From NCBI GenBank assembly GCA_021209875.1, contig JAGYVD010000005.1, positions 2,542,001 to 2,606,000 of the forward strand: a stretch of DNA of 64,000 nt. Reading direction: 5' to 3'. Below the pieces are notes generated by a model. It was not told the origin of the DNA and made no database searches. It saw only the letters and a program-made list of their open reading frames with translations. Below, in pieces: positions 11,434 to 21,618 of this stretch (position 1 is its first letter; each line of letters starts with the position of its first letter). Origin of the DNA: Rosellinia necatrix. Its lineage: Eukaryota; Ascomycota; Sordariomycetes; Xylariales; Xylariaceae. A program made the translations under genes and the position numbers.

Positions 11434-12296
11434 ATGCACTCTACCACTCCTTCGTGCCTCCTCGGTGCCTTCCGATCATTAAAGATTGTGCACACCCCCA
11501 TACGTCCGTCGATGATACCTAGCGTTGTAGCTCCGTCTACAAGGATTGCAGCGCCGCAAAATGTTCGACTTTTTTCAGCCTCTGCTTCGATGGCAGGCAA
11601 CTGGCTTGAGCCTTCGATAGACCGCAAGAAAAAGATGATGAAGGGCCGGGTTAGAGTTGCGACAGGAGGATCTACCAAGGGCACAACCATTGTATGGGGC
11701 GACTATGGTCTACGTATGATCGACCATCACCGGAGAGTTAGTGCACAGCAGTTGAAGATGGCCGAGGATACTATCAAGGCGCGGCTGCGTGGTCAGAAAT
11801 ACCGATTATATAAACGAGTCTGCTGCAACCTCGGCGTATACATTAGCGGTAACGAGGTGCGTTTCTCTTCAGGTGCGAGCCACACTTCGCCTAGGTTCTG
11901 ACCTTGGACTCTAGATGCGTATGGGTAAAGGAAAGGGTGGATTCGACCATTGGGCAGCCCGTATGGCTGTTAATCAGATCGTTTTTGAACTCCGAGGGAT
12001 GATACACGAGCAGGTCGTGCGAGATGCGTTCCGACTAGCTGGCAACAAGCTTCCAGGTAAATCGAATACACAACACCAGCCAGCGGTGCGTAACCAGCAT
12101 CTAACATCTATGTCTAGGTCAATGGGAGTTTGTAAAAAGGGGTGAACCGCCAATTGTTGGAATCACAAAATTGGACGGCATCACGTTGGAGGAGCTGAAG
12201 AGACCGAGACGGAAAATTTTGGCAGAGACCGTACAGCCTATTCCTCCACCGACTGAAATATCAGAAGGCAGCCGCACGCCTTCGGATCTTGCCTGA
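11434..12296 (+). CDS. MRPL16: Mitochondrial large-subunit ribosomal protein uL16m
   Basis: A component of the 54S mitoribosomal subunit near the peptidyl-transferase centre. Exons are 11434-11856, 11915-12056 and 12118-12296; the introns are 58 and 61 nt, the second with a CTAAC branch point; 247 residues. The first 50 or so residues form a Ser/Ala/Arg-rich presequence ([19 protein letters not shown]). The uL16 body includes [29 protein letters not shown] and the signature [17 protein letters not shown] at the first exon junction. The end is [20 protein letters not shown]. The ATG at 11434 is the first in frame. The gene shares an upstream region with RFC1. Confidence 0.95.
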
Positions 12297-12764
12297 ATAA
12301 ACATAGCCATCACACCTGTACCATATCGACCGATTAGTGTACAATATATGACACTGTACAATTACGCTTAATAGCTCGAGAAGCTTGGCTAATGAACTCG
12401 TGTAATTTAGGCGATTTAGGGGTGTCATGGGTGGCCATTGTTCTCAGGTAGGGCCTGCCATTCAAGCATAGCAGCCAGCCCAAACCTGGCTGCACTTGGT
12501 GAAGACCCAAACACCTTATGCATCCTAACCAAGTGCTCCGAGGTGGCTGGCAGTTGGATTCTTGGAAGCTCCTCGACTGCCCTCACATTGCTCCTTCCCA
12601 CCTAGTTTGCTGTGCTACCTGCCTACCTGCTGCTCAATCACCAATTACTACGTACCTACTTTAGGTACTTACTTGACCGAAACCCTTTCTACCTTCAGCG
12701 TCTCATGCATACTGAACGCATCCATACCCCCTTCTCCCCCCAGCCCTCTCGCGCGCCTTGAAAA
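12297..12764. other. Intergenic region between uL16m and the unknown gene
   Basis: Likely holds the uL16m 3' end and the promoter of the next gene. Pyrimidine-rich DNA and ACCT-type repeats occur near 12600-12680. No gene was seen. Confidence 0.5.
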
Positions 12765-14428
12765 ATGGTTTTAAATCAGTCCAAGAAATATCCTATCCTG
12801 GGCAGTACGCAGCAGTTCATATTATTAATGCCCGTCATGGCCGACCGCTTCCAGCTCGACCTCAAGACATTCCAGCTATCGAGTTCAACCTTTAATTTGT
12901 CAATATCCATGACCTCAGTGGCTTTCATCTACGATACCACACTACCCACCAGCATGGCGAGGAATGACCTCAGTTTCTTGATTCACTCAAAACAAGTGTG
13001 GTTACTTCCACGTGGCCATTGCCGACTAGATATGCACGTACAGCTAGGCGAAGGTGATATTTGGCAGGAAGCCCAAGACGGCTTCTTCGAGTTTATTGCT
13101 GAGACGATCTGTCGGTCTTCCGTAGGTCAAGCGTTCTTCAATGGGAATACGCTAAATTGCTGAATCATTTTAGCTTTGGTTGCAGCTTGGCCTAATTGTG
13201 CAAATTCTCGACATTCAACATCACCAAAAAGAGGACAGTATCCCAAATATATATTTCAGCATTGAGCAACCAGACATGTCGTCCGCTCTCTTATCACCAC
13301 CACATGCTCCTACGGCTCAATTCAAAGGCCTTGAGTGCATCATACGTTTTGACTCTTTGGATTGCTTGGCGTCGGGTTTCATGAAGCCAGAATTGCCAGA
13401 CTTACAATCTTGTTTATCTACAGATCCTATGGATTCTTCAACGGGAACTTCAGCTGACGAGTACACGACCGCTGGCACTAAACAGGTCGAGCTGTGGGAG
13501 CGGGTGGCATACCTAACCGAGGGTGCGCTTTGCTTGACATTTGGTACGCGCAAGCGCATCCGCGGATTAACTATTTTTGAGCCTGAGAAAGGACCATCAC
13601 TGCTCGATCTCGCACCAGCAATCTTCAATTCGCACTATATGAGGGTATGTAGATGTGGGTAGATAGACACTTGATCCCAGTCAAGTTGATCATCTTTAGT
13701 CCATTGTAAGCCATACGAAAAACTTTGCTACCATATCGAATATCTTAGCATCGTCTCTTAATGGCCAGTCGCCCGCGCTTAGGCGCAAAGGAGCCACATT
13801 TTTGAGGGAAAATGCGGCTCAGGCTAAGAAGTCTCCTTGTCAGGAATCAGAGCATTCGGCCAAGCAACTTGAGCCATTCATTCAGCGCAAGTTGTGGACT
13901 CTTTTACAGAATAACCTAAAACCTACAGCCGGGACAAACAACGCGGCTCGAAAGGTGACTTTGCTAAAGGCCGAGCTAGAGCCTCATGGGTATCAAGCCT
14001 ACGACACGGCCACCGACGAAGAAACCATTGACCAGTATGACTTATGGGATGAACATTACTATCCCTATAGAAGCCGGCTTCCATCATTAGACCAAGGCTG
14101 GGATGGTTACAAAAGCGATGTGGGCTACGGTTCAGATTTGGGATTCGCATGGAAGGAGATTAATGACATTGACTCACATCTTCTGGATAATCAAACGCCT
14201 GATAAAGCTGAATCTTGGGATAGAATAGGGCCCGGTTATGACGAAGCTGACCTATACAATTGCCTGCCTCCCGAATTGGATTCGTCCTGTGCTATTGACG
14301 GCCAGATAGCATCAAATTATATGTATGATGAGATTGATGATTTCTACGGTGGTAGAAGTGGGTATACTGGCCAACCGGAACAAGAATATACAGACTGTGA
14401 TATGGCAGCAACTACTATATTCCCTTGA
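12765..14428 (+). CDS. Unknown three-exon protein
   Basis: I do not recognise this protein family. Exons are 12765-13121, 13174-13644 and 13700-14428; both introns (52 and 55 nt) have good donors (GTAGGT, GTATGT) and join in phase 0, giving up to 518 residues. The good splice fit across three long open frames is the main evidence for a gene. The first exon holds a compact region with hydrophobic and aromatic residues (FLIHSKQVWLLPRGHCRLD). The middle exon contains WERVAYLTEGALCLTFGTRKRIRG. The last third is acidic and rich in Asp, Tyr and Gly (DEIDDFYGGRSGY), probably disordered. The start is uncertain: in-frame ATGs follow at MPVMADRF and MTSVAFIYDTT. It is convergent with the small membrane protein downstream. 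Confidence 0.7.
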
Positions 14429-15105
14429 CAGGGATTGGGTGAGTATGATACCTGCGGAGAAGCAATGGAACAGAGCATTCATAACAATAAAGGGAATCTT
14501 AGGTGAGCCTTATCTATCACGGAGTAGTTCGCATACATGCCAACATAATTGCAGAAGGATTAACGGTTCCGTTTTACCGCTATATTATCCCTATACGATT
14601 GTGATTTACAATAGAGAACAAGGGGCCGACTAGCGGGAAATTGTAGCGAAAGGCTCAACGGGATAGTCGATTGATTTTCAAATCCTATCCAGTTGCGAGA
14701 GGCCTCAGACACGCAGGCCCAGGCATCCTGTCACAATGGGACCCCAACGTCGAAATATACGTGTTAGGTTAGTTGACTATGACTATGCCATGGATGAGAA
14801 ACTAAAATATGATGAGAACTCTAACGTTGCTTAAAGACATCTAACATCCGACCTTGCTTTCTTAGGTTAAGATTTAATCCCATGTGCCGTGAACTCCCCG
14901 TGCCTAACCTCAACCTCATCCACAATACCAACAACCGGTGTTGTATAACTTCGCTTGACCACGGCTCCTATCCCTCCCACCCAGTCTAGTATCACCGCGA
15001 ATTGATTTTGTTTCCTCTAGCGGTTTGGGAGGAGCATTAGGTATTCAGAATCAGGCAGTCCGGGCAGCTGCGAGCCCATCCGAATCAAGACGAGGCGGTT
15101 TTCAT
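14429..15105. other. Convergent intergenic region
   Basis: Lies between two converging genes and carries no recognisable gene. A read-through open frame at 14325-14633 looks like chance sequence. Confidence 0.5.
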
Positions 15106-15372
15106 TCATCGTTGAGCAGGAGGCTTGGCGCCAGGTTTCTTCTCGTCGGCCTTCTTCTCCTTCTTCTTCTTCTGCTCGGGCTTCATGGTGGCAAAGTGGA
15201 TGTACCATATGAAAAGGCCCTGCAGGATCAGGATGACGAGGGCGCCGACGAGCACGTAGAAGACGTGGGGCTGGTCGTTCAGCGTGGCGATGGCCTCGGG
15301 CGTCGCGCCTATCTTGCCGAGGAAGTCGAATTGGCCCGAGTCCGCGCGTCCGGATCGCTGGGGCGTCGCCAT
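15106..15372 (-). CDS. Small single-span membrane protein of unknown function
   Basis: A single-exon frame of 88 residues. A polar N-terminus (about 35 residues, MATPQRSGRADSGQFDFLGK) leads into one strong membrane segment at about 37-58 (HVFYVLVGALVILILQGLFIW), followed by a very basic tail (EQKKKKEKKADEKKPGAK). The ATG sits in a good context (CACCATGG) behind an A/C-rich leader, as expected for a fungal gene. The positive tail suggests N-out/C-in or organelle-membrane anchoring, but the compartment cannot be assigned. It is divergent from uS5m. I do not recognise the family. Confidence 0.7.
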   Translation of the reverse strand: MATPQRSGRADSGQFDFLGKIGATPEAIATLNDQPHVFYVLVGALVILILQGLFIWYIHFATMKPEQKKKKEKKADEKKPGAKPPAQR

Positions 15373-16504
15373 GGTGACAGATGGGACGGAATTTGATGTG
15401 GTGTTGTTGGTATTCGAGTGCGGTCGCGGGAGTTGACTTGCCTCCTATAGGTAGGTAGGTGATGGGGACAGAGCCGTTTGGCGGCTTCGTGAAGACTTGT
15501 TGTTGAAGAAGAGTATTGGTGGACTCAACGCCGCAGCGAATAGAACACGGTCGGGTATAAAATGAAGGGAATAGTAAGAAATGGTCTATAAGGTTGCTAA
15601 TATTACGGTGCACCTGTCACCTTGGGGAAAGAAAAGATATCACGGTGAACAAGTCGGTTTGTTGGTACAGCTGCACGAAGATCAAAGTTGGGGAGAAAAA
15701 AGAGTGTGGCCCACCCCTAGCGGGAAGAATTCATGTCATTCAACGTAGCCCAGGTTGCTTCATAGGCGCGCAATCGATGGGCCCATGCATGGGATGGACT
15801 CAGGTGATGATGAGATATTATTTGACCCCTATGAAACTCAGGTGTTTCAAAGCTGCACCAGAGTTGGTCGGCGCCACTGGGGACTGGTTTGGGGTTACAC
15901 TATGTCATGTGTTAGGAGGTACAGGGACATATAATAAGTATCTATCTATCTTACGGTATTACCACCGTGGTCCTCAAAAATGACGAATATGAGGACAAGG
16001 TGAAGAAAAGAAGAGGCAACGAAAACTACGCATGGGTTTAATGCCTAACCATCGTTTACCACGAGTAATTGAAGTTGTTGCAGGTTCCAATGGATGTTAT
16101 GTAATGTATCTACCTATGTACTCATGTACAATAACCGCCTACCTACCTACACTACCTGGTAGTTCTTGTGTGAATTATCAGCCAATCAGGTTGCATCTAT
16201 CCATCATTCGAACCCGAAATCAGACATTTTGGTTATGTAAGTACTGAGGCACAGTGTAGGTCCTCCATAGTGGAGTGGTAGGTACTTGCTTAGATACTTA
16301 GGTAGTGGGGGTCAACTCGATAAGGTTAACATAATCGGTATAACAGAAAACCCGATTAGAGAGAGCTCCAGAAAAATTAGTGCCAATTGAAGCATTGAAG
16401 GCGATATCTGATACGTATTTGGCCGCTGTGGCCGCTTCCCAAACCATTCATTCGCCGGCAACCGGAGCCCCTCCACGGCATTGTAGACGAAGGACACCGA
16501 CGCG
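15373..16504. other. Divergent intergenic region, small membrane protein / uS5m
   Basis: About 1.1 kb holding the promoters of both genes. ACCT/AGGT repeat blocks occur near 15450, 16135-16150 and 16275-16305. No further gene was seen. Confidence 0.5.
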
Positions 16505-17921
16505 ATGAGCACAGCACGGCTAGCACGATTCCTGCCGTCTCGCGGGCTCGCCGCGACAGTGTCCCAGACAGGCGGAGCGGCGGCACCCGTACCACGATGC
16601 CTGGCTCCCTTCCACAGCTCCTCGGCGCAGCTGGGGAAGCGGAAACCGCGATTCAAGAGCGTGCGGGCCGTAGAGATGGGCCTGGTGACGCCCGAGAAGA
16701 TCGAGGAGTTCACGAAGGACAAGTTCCCCCAGTACACGCCCCAGGAGCTAGAGATCTTGCGGCAGCGGTACACGCCCGAGCAGATGGCCGCGCTGGAGGC
16801 CGGCGAGGCGGCCATCGACCCCAAGGATTTGACGATACAGGGCAGGATACGCAGAGATCCATACCGACTGCCCTACGTGGACGACCTCAGCAGGGTCCTG
16901 CCCATTATCGACAAGCAGCCCAAGCCGCACCCAGCACCCCCGGAGAAGGTGAGGTTCATGTCGGAGGAAGAGCACGCGACCGACCTGGAGAAGACCATCG
17001 AAAGTTTAATACCGAAAGACGTCAACTTCGACGGGATGACAGACGAGCAGATTGAGGCGCTGTTAGAGGAAAAGGTTAATGTGGGCGTCGCCGAGGCCAA
17101 GTACTTCGAGGAAGGGTCGGCGCTTGTGGGCCACGACGAGCCGTCGAATACTGCGTCAGTCCCCGCCCTAGGCAAACGCCTCCGCGGCATCGCTGGTCTG
17201 TACAAGCCCCCCGTCGACCCGGAGGATAGCGATCGAGACCCCGACGGCGAGTTCCAGGCCCTAAAGCGGACGACGGGCATCAGCGTGCCCGATCTCATAA
17301 GGATCAACGCCTACGGCACCAAGGTGCTGGTCGAACGCTGGGTCAGCAACCAAACCCGTCTCGGGAAGATCCAGAAGACCTGGGTCCTCGCCATCTCGGG
17401 CAACCGGAACGGCCGTCTCGGCATCGGCGAGGCCAAGTCGGTCGAGCCGGGCGTTGCCATAAAAAAGGCGAGGGAGCTCGCCCTGGCCAACATGCGGCCG
17501 ATCCTGCGATACGAGAACCGGACCATCTTCGGCTCCGTGACGGCCAAGGTCGGCGCAACGATAGTGAAGCTCGACTCGCGTCCACCTGGTGAGTTTTTCT
17601 CCCGTCCCCATGCGTCGGCTCCAGATCATGCGCCGGTCCTATCCCATACATAGTCTTGCGAACTGACTTCTCTTTTCTTTTTTTTCTTCCCCGCTACTAG
17701 GTTTCGGCCTCCGCGCCTCGCACCGCCTCTTCGAGATCTTCCGTACCGTCGGCATCCAAGACATTGCGGCGAAGATGCCCCGTGGACGCAACCCCATGAA
17801 CTCGGTCAAGGCCTGCGTGCAGGCACTTATGAACCAGCGTGATCCCAACGAGATCGCCATCGGACGCGGCAAAAAGATGGTTGATGTGCGAAAAGTGTAC
17901 TATGGCGGCAATGTCTACTAA
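16505..17921 (+). CDS. MRPS5: Mitochondrial small-subunit ribosomal protein uS5m
   Basis: Part of the 37S mitoribosomal subunit, contributing to decoding fidelity. Exons are 16505-17588 and 17701-17921, with a 112-nt intron splitting a Gly codon (G|GT); 434 residues. The N-terminal half (about 1-250) is a mitochondrial targeting sequence plus fungal-specific extension (EEFTKDKFPQYTPQELEIL). The S5 double-stranded-RNA-binding-like domain includes NRNGRLGIGEAKSVEPGVAI and FGSVTAKVGATIVKLDSRPP. The C-terminal S5 domain is GFGLRASHRLFEIFRTVGIQ through AIGRGKKMVDVRKVYYGG. It is convergent with DAD3. Confidence 0.95.
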
Positions 17922-18108
17922 GAAATGCCAAACAAGATACTATAATATCCCAAGTGTATATTTGTACGAAAGTCAACCCGTGTAAAAAAAAAAAAAGTAG
18001 TCAAACGCCGTGTGTAATACGTCTTTCACTAGTGATTATATTTCGAAGTGTAGACATTGTATTGCCTCGTGCATAATTGTTTCTTTTCTTCCCCTTTTTT
18101 CGTATAAA

Positions 18109-18135
18109 TAGTCCAGTAGTCCAGTAGTCCAGTAG
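18109..18135. repeat. TAGTCCAG tandem repeat, three full copies
   Basis: Three exact copies of an 8-bp unit plus a partial fourth, in the gap between uS5m and DAD3. Confidence 0.9.
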
Positions 18136-18363
18136 ATTTTTAGGCTATCTACGGTATATCTACTCAGGTAGAGTCTCTAGATTAGACTAAGTCATGTCCC
18201 TAGACTCCCATATACATATCAGTTCTCATCTCCTATGAATAGCTTCGTACGGAGCGAGAATCTGATACCTACGACTCTCAGAATACGATACTGTAGTCAC
18301 GAATATACGCCGTCCTCTCTGGTCGTAGCACAGGCCTTTACTTCTCTGATCGATAACCGCGTT

Positions 18364-18428
18364 GCCCGGGAAATCCCCGGTCTAGTCTTGCAAGGCTGAT
18401 AAAGCCTTGCGTTGCGGCTTTCCCGGTC
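18364..18428. repeat. Nested inverted repeat, potential structured RNA or DNA element
   Basis: An inner perfect 8-bp stem (GCAAGGCT at 18390-18397, AGCCTTGC at 18403-18410, loop GATAA) sits inside an outer 8-bp stem (CCGGGAAA at 18366-18373, TTTCCCGG at 18419-18426). The arms are exact. It does not match a tRNA or a snoRNA box pattern that I can recognise. Confidence 0.7.
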
Positions 18429-18723
18429 GCAGTCGCCTCCAACTAGATCCTCTCTCCATCTCTTCCCCTCGTACGTGGCACCGGCGAGGTGCTACCTCGC
18501 TCGCCGTTTCTACACAATGTAGATGGCGATGTCTGATCTTGCCGTACAAGCTCAATGCGGGTCTTCACGGGCCCCGAGTGAAATAGTCCTGTGTGACATC
18601 GGCCGTCTTTTTAGCTTGGATATTCGAGCCCGGCAGTGTCCACACGATGATCGTAGCCTCCCCAAACGGGGGCATGGGACGGACAGCGGAGCATGTGATG
18701 GGTTGGTGAGGGGTGGCCCGAGA

Positions 18724-19183
18724 TCATTGACCATCGTGGTGGGGGTCGCCGAAGTCGATCTCCTGCTGCAGCACGATGCTGTACACGCTTGCCTTGAGCA
18801 GCGTGAAGACAAGACTCGTCTTGCGCTCGAGCTCGCGCAGCCCGTCGAGGATCTCGGTCGTCGGCCGCCCGGCCATAGTGTCGAGGACGGAAGCCAGCTA
18901 GCGGACCGTGGCGTTAGTGGTTGGAATCGAGTTGGCACCGCCGCCCGTGTTGTTCCTTATTGGGAACTGCCTGGTCTGTGTCTCACGCTGTCGCGCGTGG
19001 TGGAGGATAAAATGTGTAATGAAGGGAAAGGAAAGGAAGGGAAAGGGAAGGGAAAGGACGGAGCGTGGGGAAGCTTACTTTCTTCATATTCTCAGCCAGT
19101 CGCTCATATTCCTCAAGGACCTCTTGCTCCAGAGGGGAGAGCTCAGGCGAGGAAAGGAGAGGGTTGGATGTTGCTTGGTCCAT
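18724..19183 (-). CDS. DAD3: DASH/Dam1 kinetochore complex subunit Dad3
   Basis: Dad3 is a small subunit of the ten-protein DASH (Dam1) ring that couples kinetochores to spindle microtubules. Two exons on the minus strand, 19183-19079 and 18897-18724, join in phase 0 across a 181-nt intron (donor GTAAGC, branch CACTAAC, acceptor CTAG), giving 92 residues, the normal Dad3 size. The N-terminus has the family pattern NPLLSSPELSPLEQEVLEEY. The second exon carries the conserved helix LDGLRELERKTSLVFTLLKA followed by SVYSIVLQQEI. Its upstream gap of about 500 bp is shared with ATL1. Confidence 0.93.
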
Positions 19184-19687
19184 TGTGCTGTGGCGGCGGT
19201 GTGCATGCGTGCGTAGACGGTTGATTTCTGCGTGTAGGGGGAGTGGAAACTGCTAGTGTATGCTCTCTGATGATAGCTAGGTAGGTAGCCACGGGGTTTG
19301 GTGATGCATACCTAACCCAGTCAACACGGCATGATAAAACAATACCTAGGTAGTTATCGCGTTGTTGGCATGTGAAGTTGCGTAACCTACCTAGGTACCT
19401 AAGTAGGTAGTTAGGTACCTGGTTACCTAGTAGGCAGGTAGCGGGGTAGATTGAGTGTCTACCTATCCCAGCTCAAGCTCCTACAGACAATAGATAAAAT
19501 TGGTAGCTAGCTAATTATATTTCGTAGTTAGGTACATACCGTGATATGCAATAACGGGGGTTATCCCCCAGCCGGTGCTCCATCAGTCTCACGGGCAATT
19601 GACCCAAAGCGTTTATTAGATATGAAGACTTACCTAAAGCTGGGTTTAGAAAAGAAGAAGACGAAGAATAACGCGAACAATTTCTCA
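19184..19687. promoter_or_regulatory. Shared divergent promoter region of DAD3 and ATL1
   Basis: A 504-base gap between divergent genes. It contains one of the densest groups of ACCT/AGGT palindromes in the window (about 19276-19290 and 19380-19445). No defined factor site can be claimed. Confidence 0.5.
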
Positions 19688-20287
19688 ATGGCGCGATCCG
19701 ACGAAGCCGCCGCCTTCTTCATCGCCGTGTATTCCGCAGTCCAAGAGATTCCAGAGGGGAAAGTGACGAGCTATGGCCATATTGCGAGGCTTGTCGGAAC
19801 TCGTAAGGTTACTCCTCTTGAAATCTATGCTTGCTAAGCTATATACCGTGTTGCTGTTCAGACTACAATGTTGTAGAAACTAACTACGGCTACAGCACAA
19901 CGGCCGCGACAAGTTGGCATCTGCCTGAAACACCTCTCACAAGACCCTGAAGCTCTCCATCATTCGGGAAATGTTCCTTGGCAGCGTGTAATCAACTCAA
20001 AAGGAATAATATCGCCAAGGTATGTATGAATTTACATCGATAGATTCCATGAGCAAAATCCCAATCCCAAATGGCGGGCGGGCATAGGGTTTACGGGATT
20101 TGGGACATGCTAATGCTAGTCACGCGCCAGGTCACAGCCATCCGGAGCCCGTAACCAGGCAGCCGCATTACGTTCCGAGGGGGTTACGGTTTCTACAGAT
20201 GCGCTCGGGGAGCTGAGTGTCGATTTCGCCGAGTATGGATGGTTTCCTGATTTGCTACCCTCGGAAGAGGACGACGCAAGGGGATAG
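19688..20287 (+). CDS. ATL1: Alkyltransferase-like DNA repair protein (Atl1/MGMT-like)
   Basis: Alkyltransferase-like proteins bind O6-alkylguanine lesions, flip the base and hand the site to nucleotide excision repair, without transferring the alkyl group. Exons are 19688-19802, 19896-20019 and 20131-20287, all in phase, 131 residues. Family landmarks are an N-terminal helix (AFFIAVYSAVQEIPEGKVTSYGHIARLVGTP), the recognition-helix region QRPRQVGICLKHL, and VPWQRVINSKGIISP. In true methyltransferases the active site reads PCHR; here it reads PWQR, so the acceptor Cys is replaced by Trp, as in Atl proteins. The extended tail (LPSEEDDARG) is acidic. The frame is open upstream of 19688, but the similarity starts with MARSDEAAAFF. 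It is divergent from DAD3. Confidence 0.93.
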
Positions 20288-20744
20288 AATATGGAGAATG
20301 AAGATCAATGATGATTCCTTAGGGTTGAATACAAATATATATGTATATATATAATGGGCAAACCCTTCCTTCATGCCATTGTAATGGACTAATAGAACCA
20401 AAAGGGTACAGACAACAGCCCATAGCCATCCACCATCGCGTTATGAGACTAGGTTCGACGCCTGACACTTCGACTACTAAGATAGAAAGATTAGCCGCAA
20501 GATTCTCAACGATAACCCATCATCTTAGAGAAAGAATAATGTATCAGATAGCGGTTGGACATAAGTGATTCCACATTGTAATTTCAGAACAGGTCTGTGA
20601 AATATGTGCTTTCATCATAAAATACTAACAGAGGATAAGAGAGAAAAGAACGTACCGTGTTTGTATCGCGAGTAGTGTACCAAACGAGAGGCCAACATGT
20701 ATGTTAGGAATCATTAGACCATAAACAAACAAATCACGAAGTCA
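20288..20744. other. Convergent intergenic region, ATL1 / phosphatase-family gene
   Basis: Contains a short TA-rich run near 20334-20352. No gene was seen. Confidence 0.5.
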
Positions 20745-21618
20745 TCAATCCTCGGCATCGTTAAATTTCCTCTTCTTTACCGGTAGGGCTAGGAACGAGT
20801 CCATAGTGCGCTGTCGTGAGTCAAATTTGGCACTTCCAATGCCACCACGAGTCTTCTTCAGACCCTGCAGATGATCCAGATTATTGACATGCTCCACGAT
20901 CATATGAATCATCCCAGCACGATGCGCCCCGGGTGAAGCATTGCTCCCCGACAGCTCAAAACTTGCCTGCAAGACACCAGTGTTGCTCCACGGTGCCAGA
21001 TGCTCTGAGCCGGGCCGCTCTCTGAATAGTGGAGAGAAGAGTGAGGACTTAGAAGGAGGATATCGCAAGAGAAGTGCCTTCAGCAGGACATTGAGAATGA
21101 TGCCGTGGGCCACGATGACAACTATAGCATTTTCAGCCACGAGGCAGTCGACAATGGGGTCAATGTGATGGTCAAGGAACCGGCCAATGCGCAATTGCAT
21201 GGATTCATGCGACTCGGATCCATCGCCGCTCTCCTTTGCGCCGAATTTCTTGCCCTCTGAGGAACCATAGTCTTTCTCTCGCAACTCTTCAACACAGATC
21301 ACGTCAACTGCTACCAACAGCCCCGAAGCTTCAGCCTGGGTTTGACAGGCATCGGCGATTGCTTCAGCCGTCCGATATGCTCGCTGGAGATTGGAAGCAA
21401 AGAGATGCCGTATAGACCCTGTCCTGGCACAATGACCAGCGATATGAGCACCGAGGCGCTTAGCCTGGAGGATGCCATGGTTGGTCAAGGACGAGTCCCG
21501 GGAACCTGCACTTCGCGCGGGGTATTAGCGGCAGAAACATCAACGAGCTGAGAATTACCCACTATAACCCTGCTACATTGTCAACCGACTCGCCATGACG
21601 GACGAGCAGGAGACGCAT
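20745..21618 (-). CDS. Histidine phosphatase superfamily protein (phosphoglycerate-mutase-like)
   Basis: Members use a phosphohistidine intermediate; many fungal ones are phosphatases of unknown substrate. Exons on the minus strand are 21618-21563 and 21510-20745, 273 residues. The join uses a GTGGGT donor and a GAAG acceptor, which restores the conserved VDNVAGLYAGSRDSSLTNHG. Catalytic features are LLLVRHGES at the N-terminus (RHG with the nucleophilic His), a second arginine in SNLQRAYRTAEAI, the acidic residue in ELREKDYGSSEGK, and the second His in VVIVAHGIILNVLL. The C-terminal 50 residues are basic and polar (LPVKKRKFNDAED), possibly a nuclear localisation signal. It is divergent from the kinase gene. 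The substrate cannot be told from sequence. Confidence 0.9.

Larger units (their letters stand above)
17922..18723. other. Convergent intergenic region with tandem and inverted repeats
   Basis: Lies between the 3' ends of uS5m and DAD3. It contains a poly-A run near 17983-17996, a three-copy 8-bp repeat (18109-18135) and a nested inverted repeat (18364-18428), both listed separately. A degraded mobile-element remnant is possible but not shown. Confidence 0.5.
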
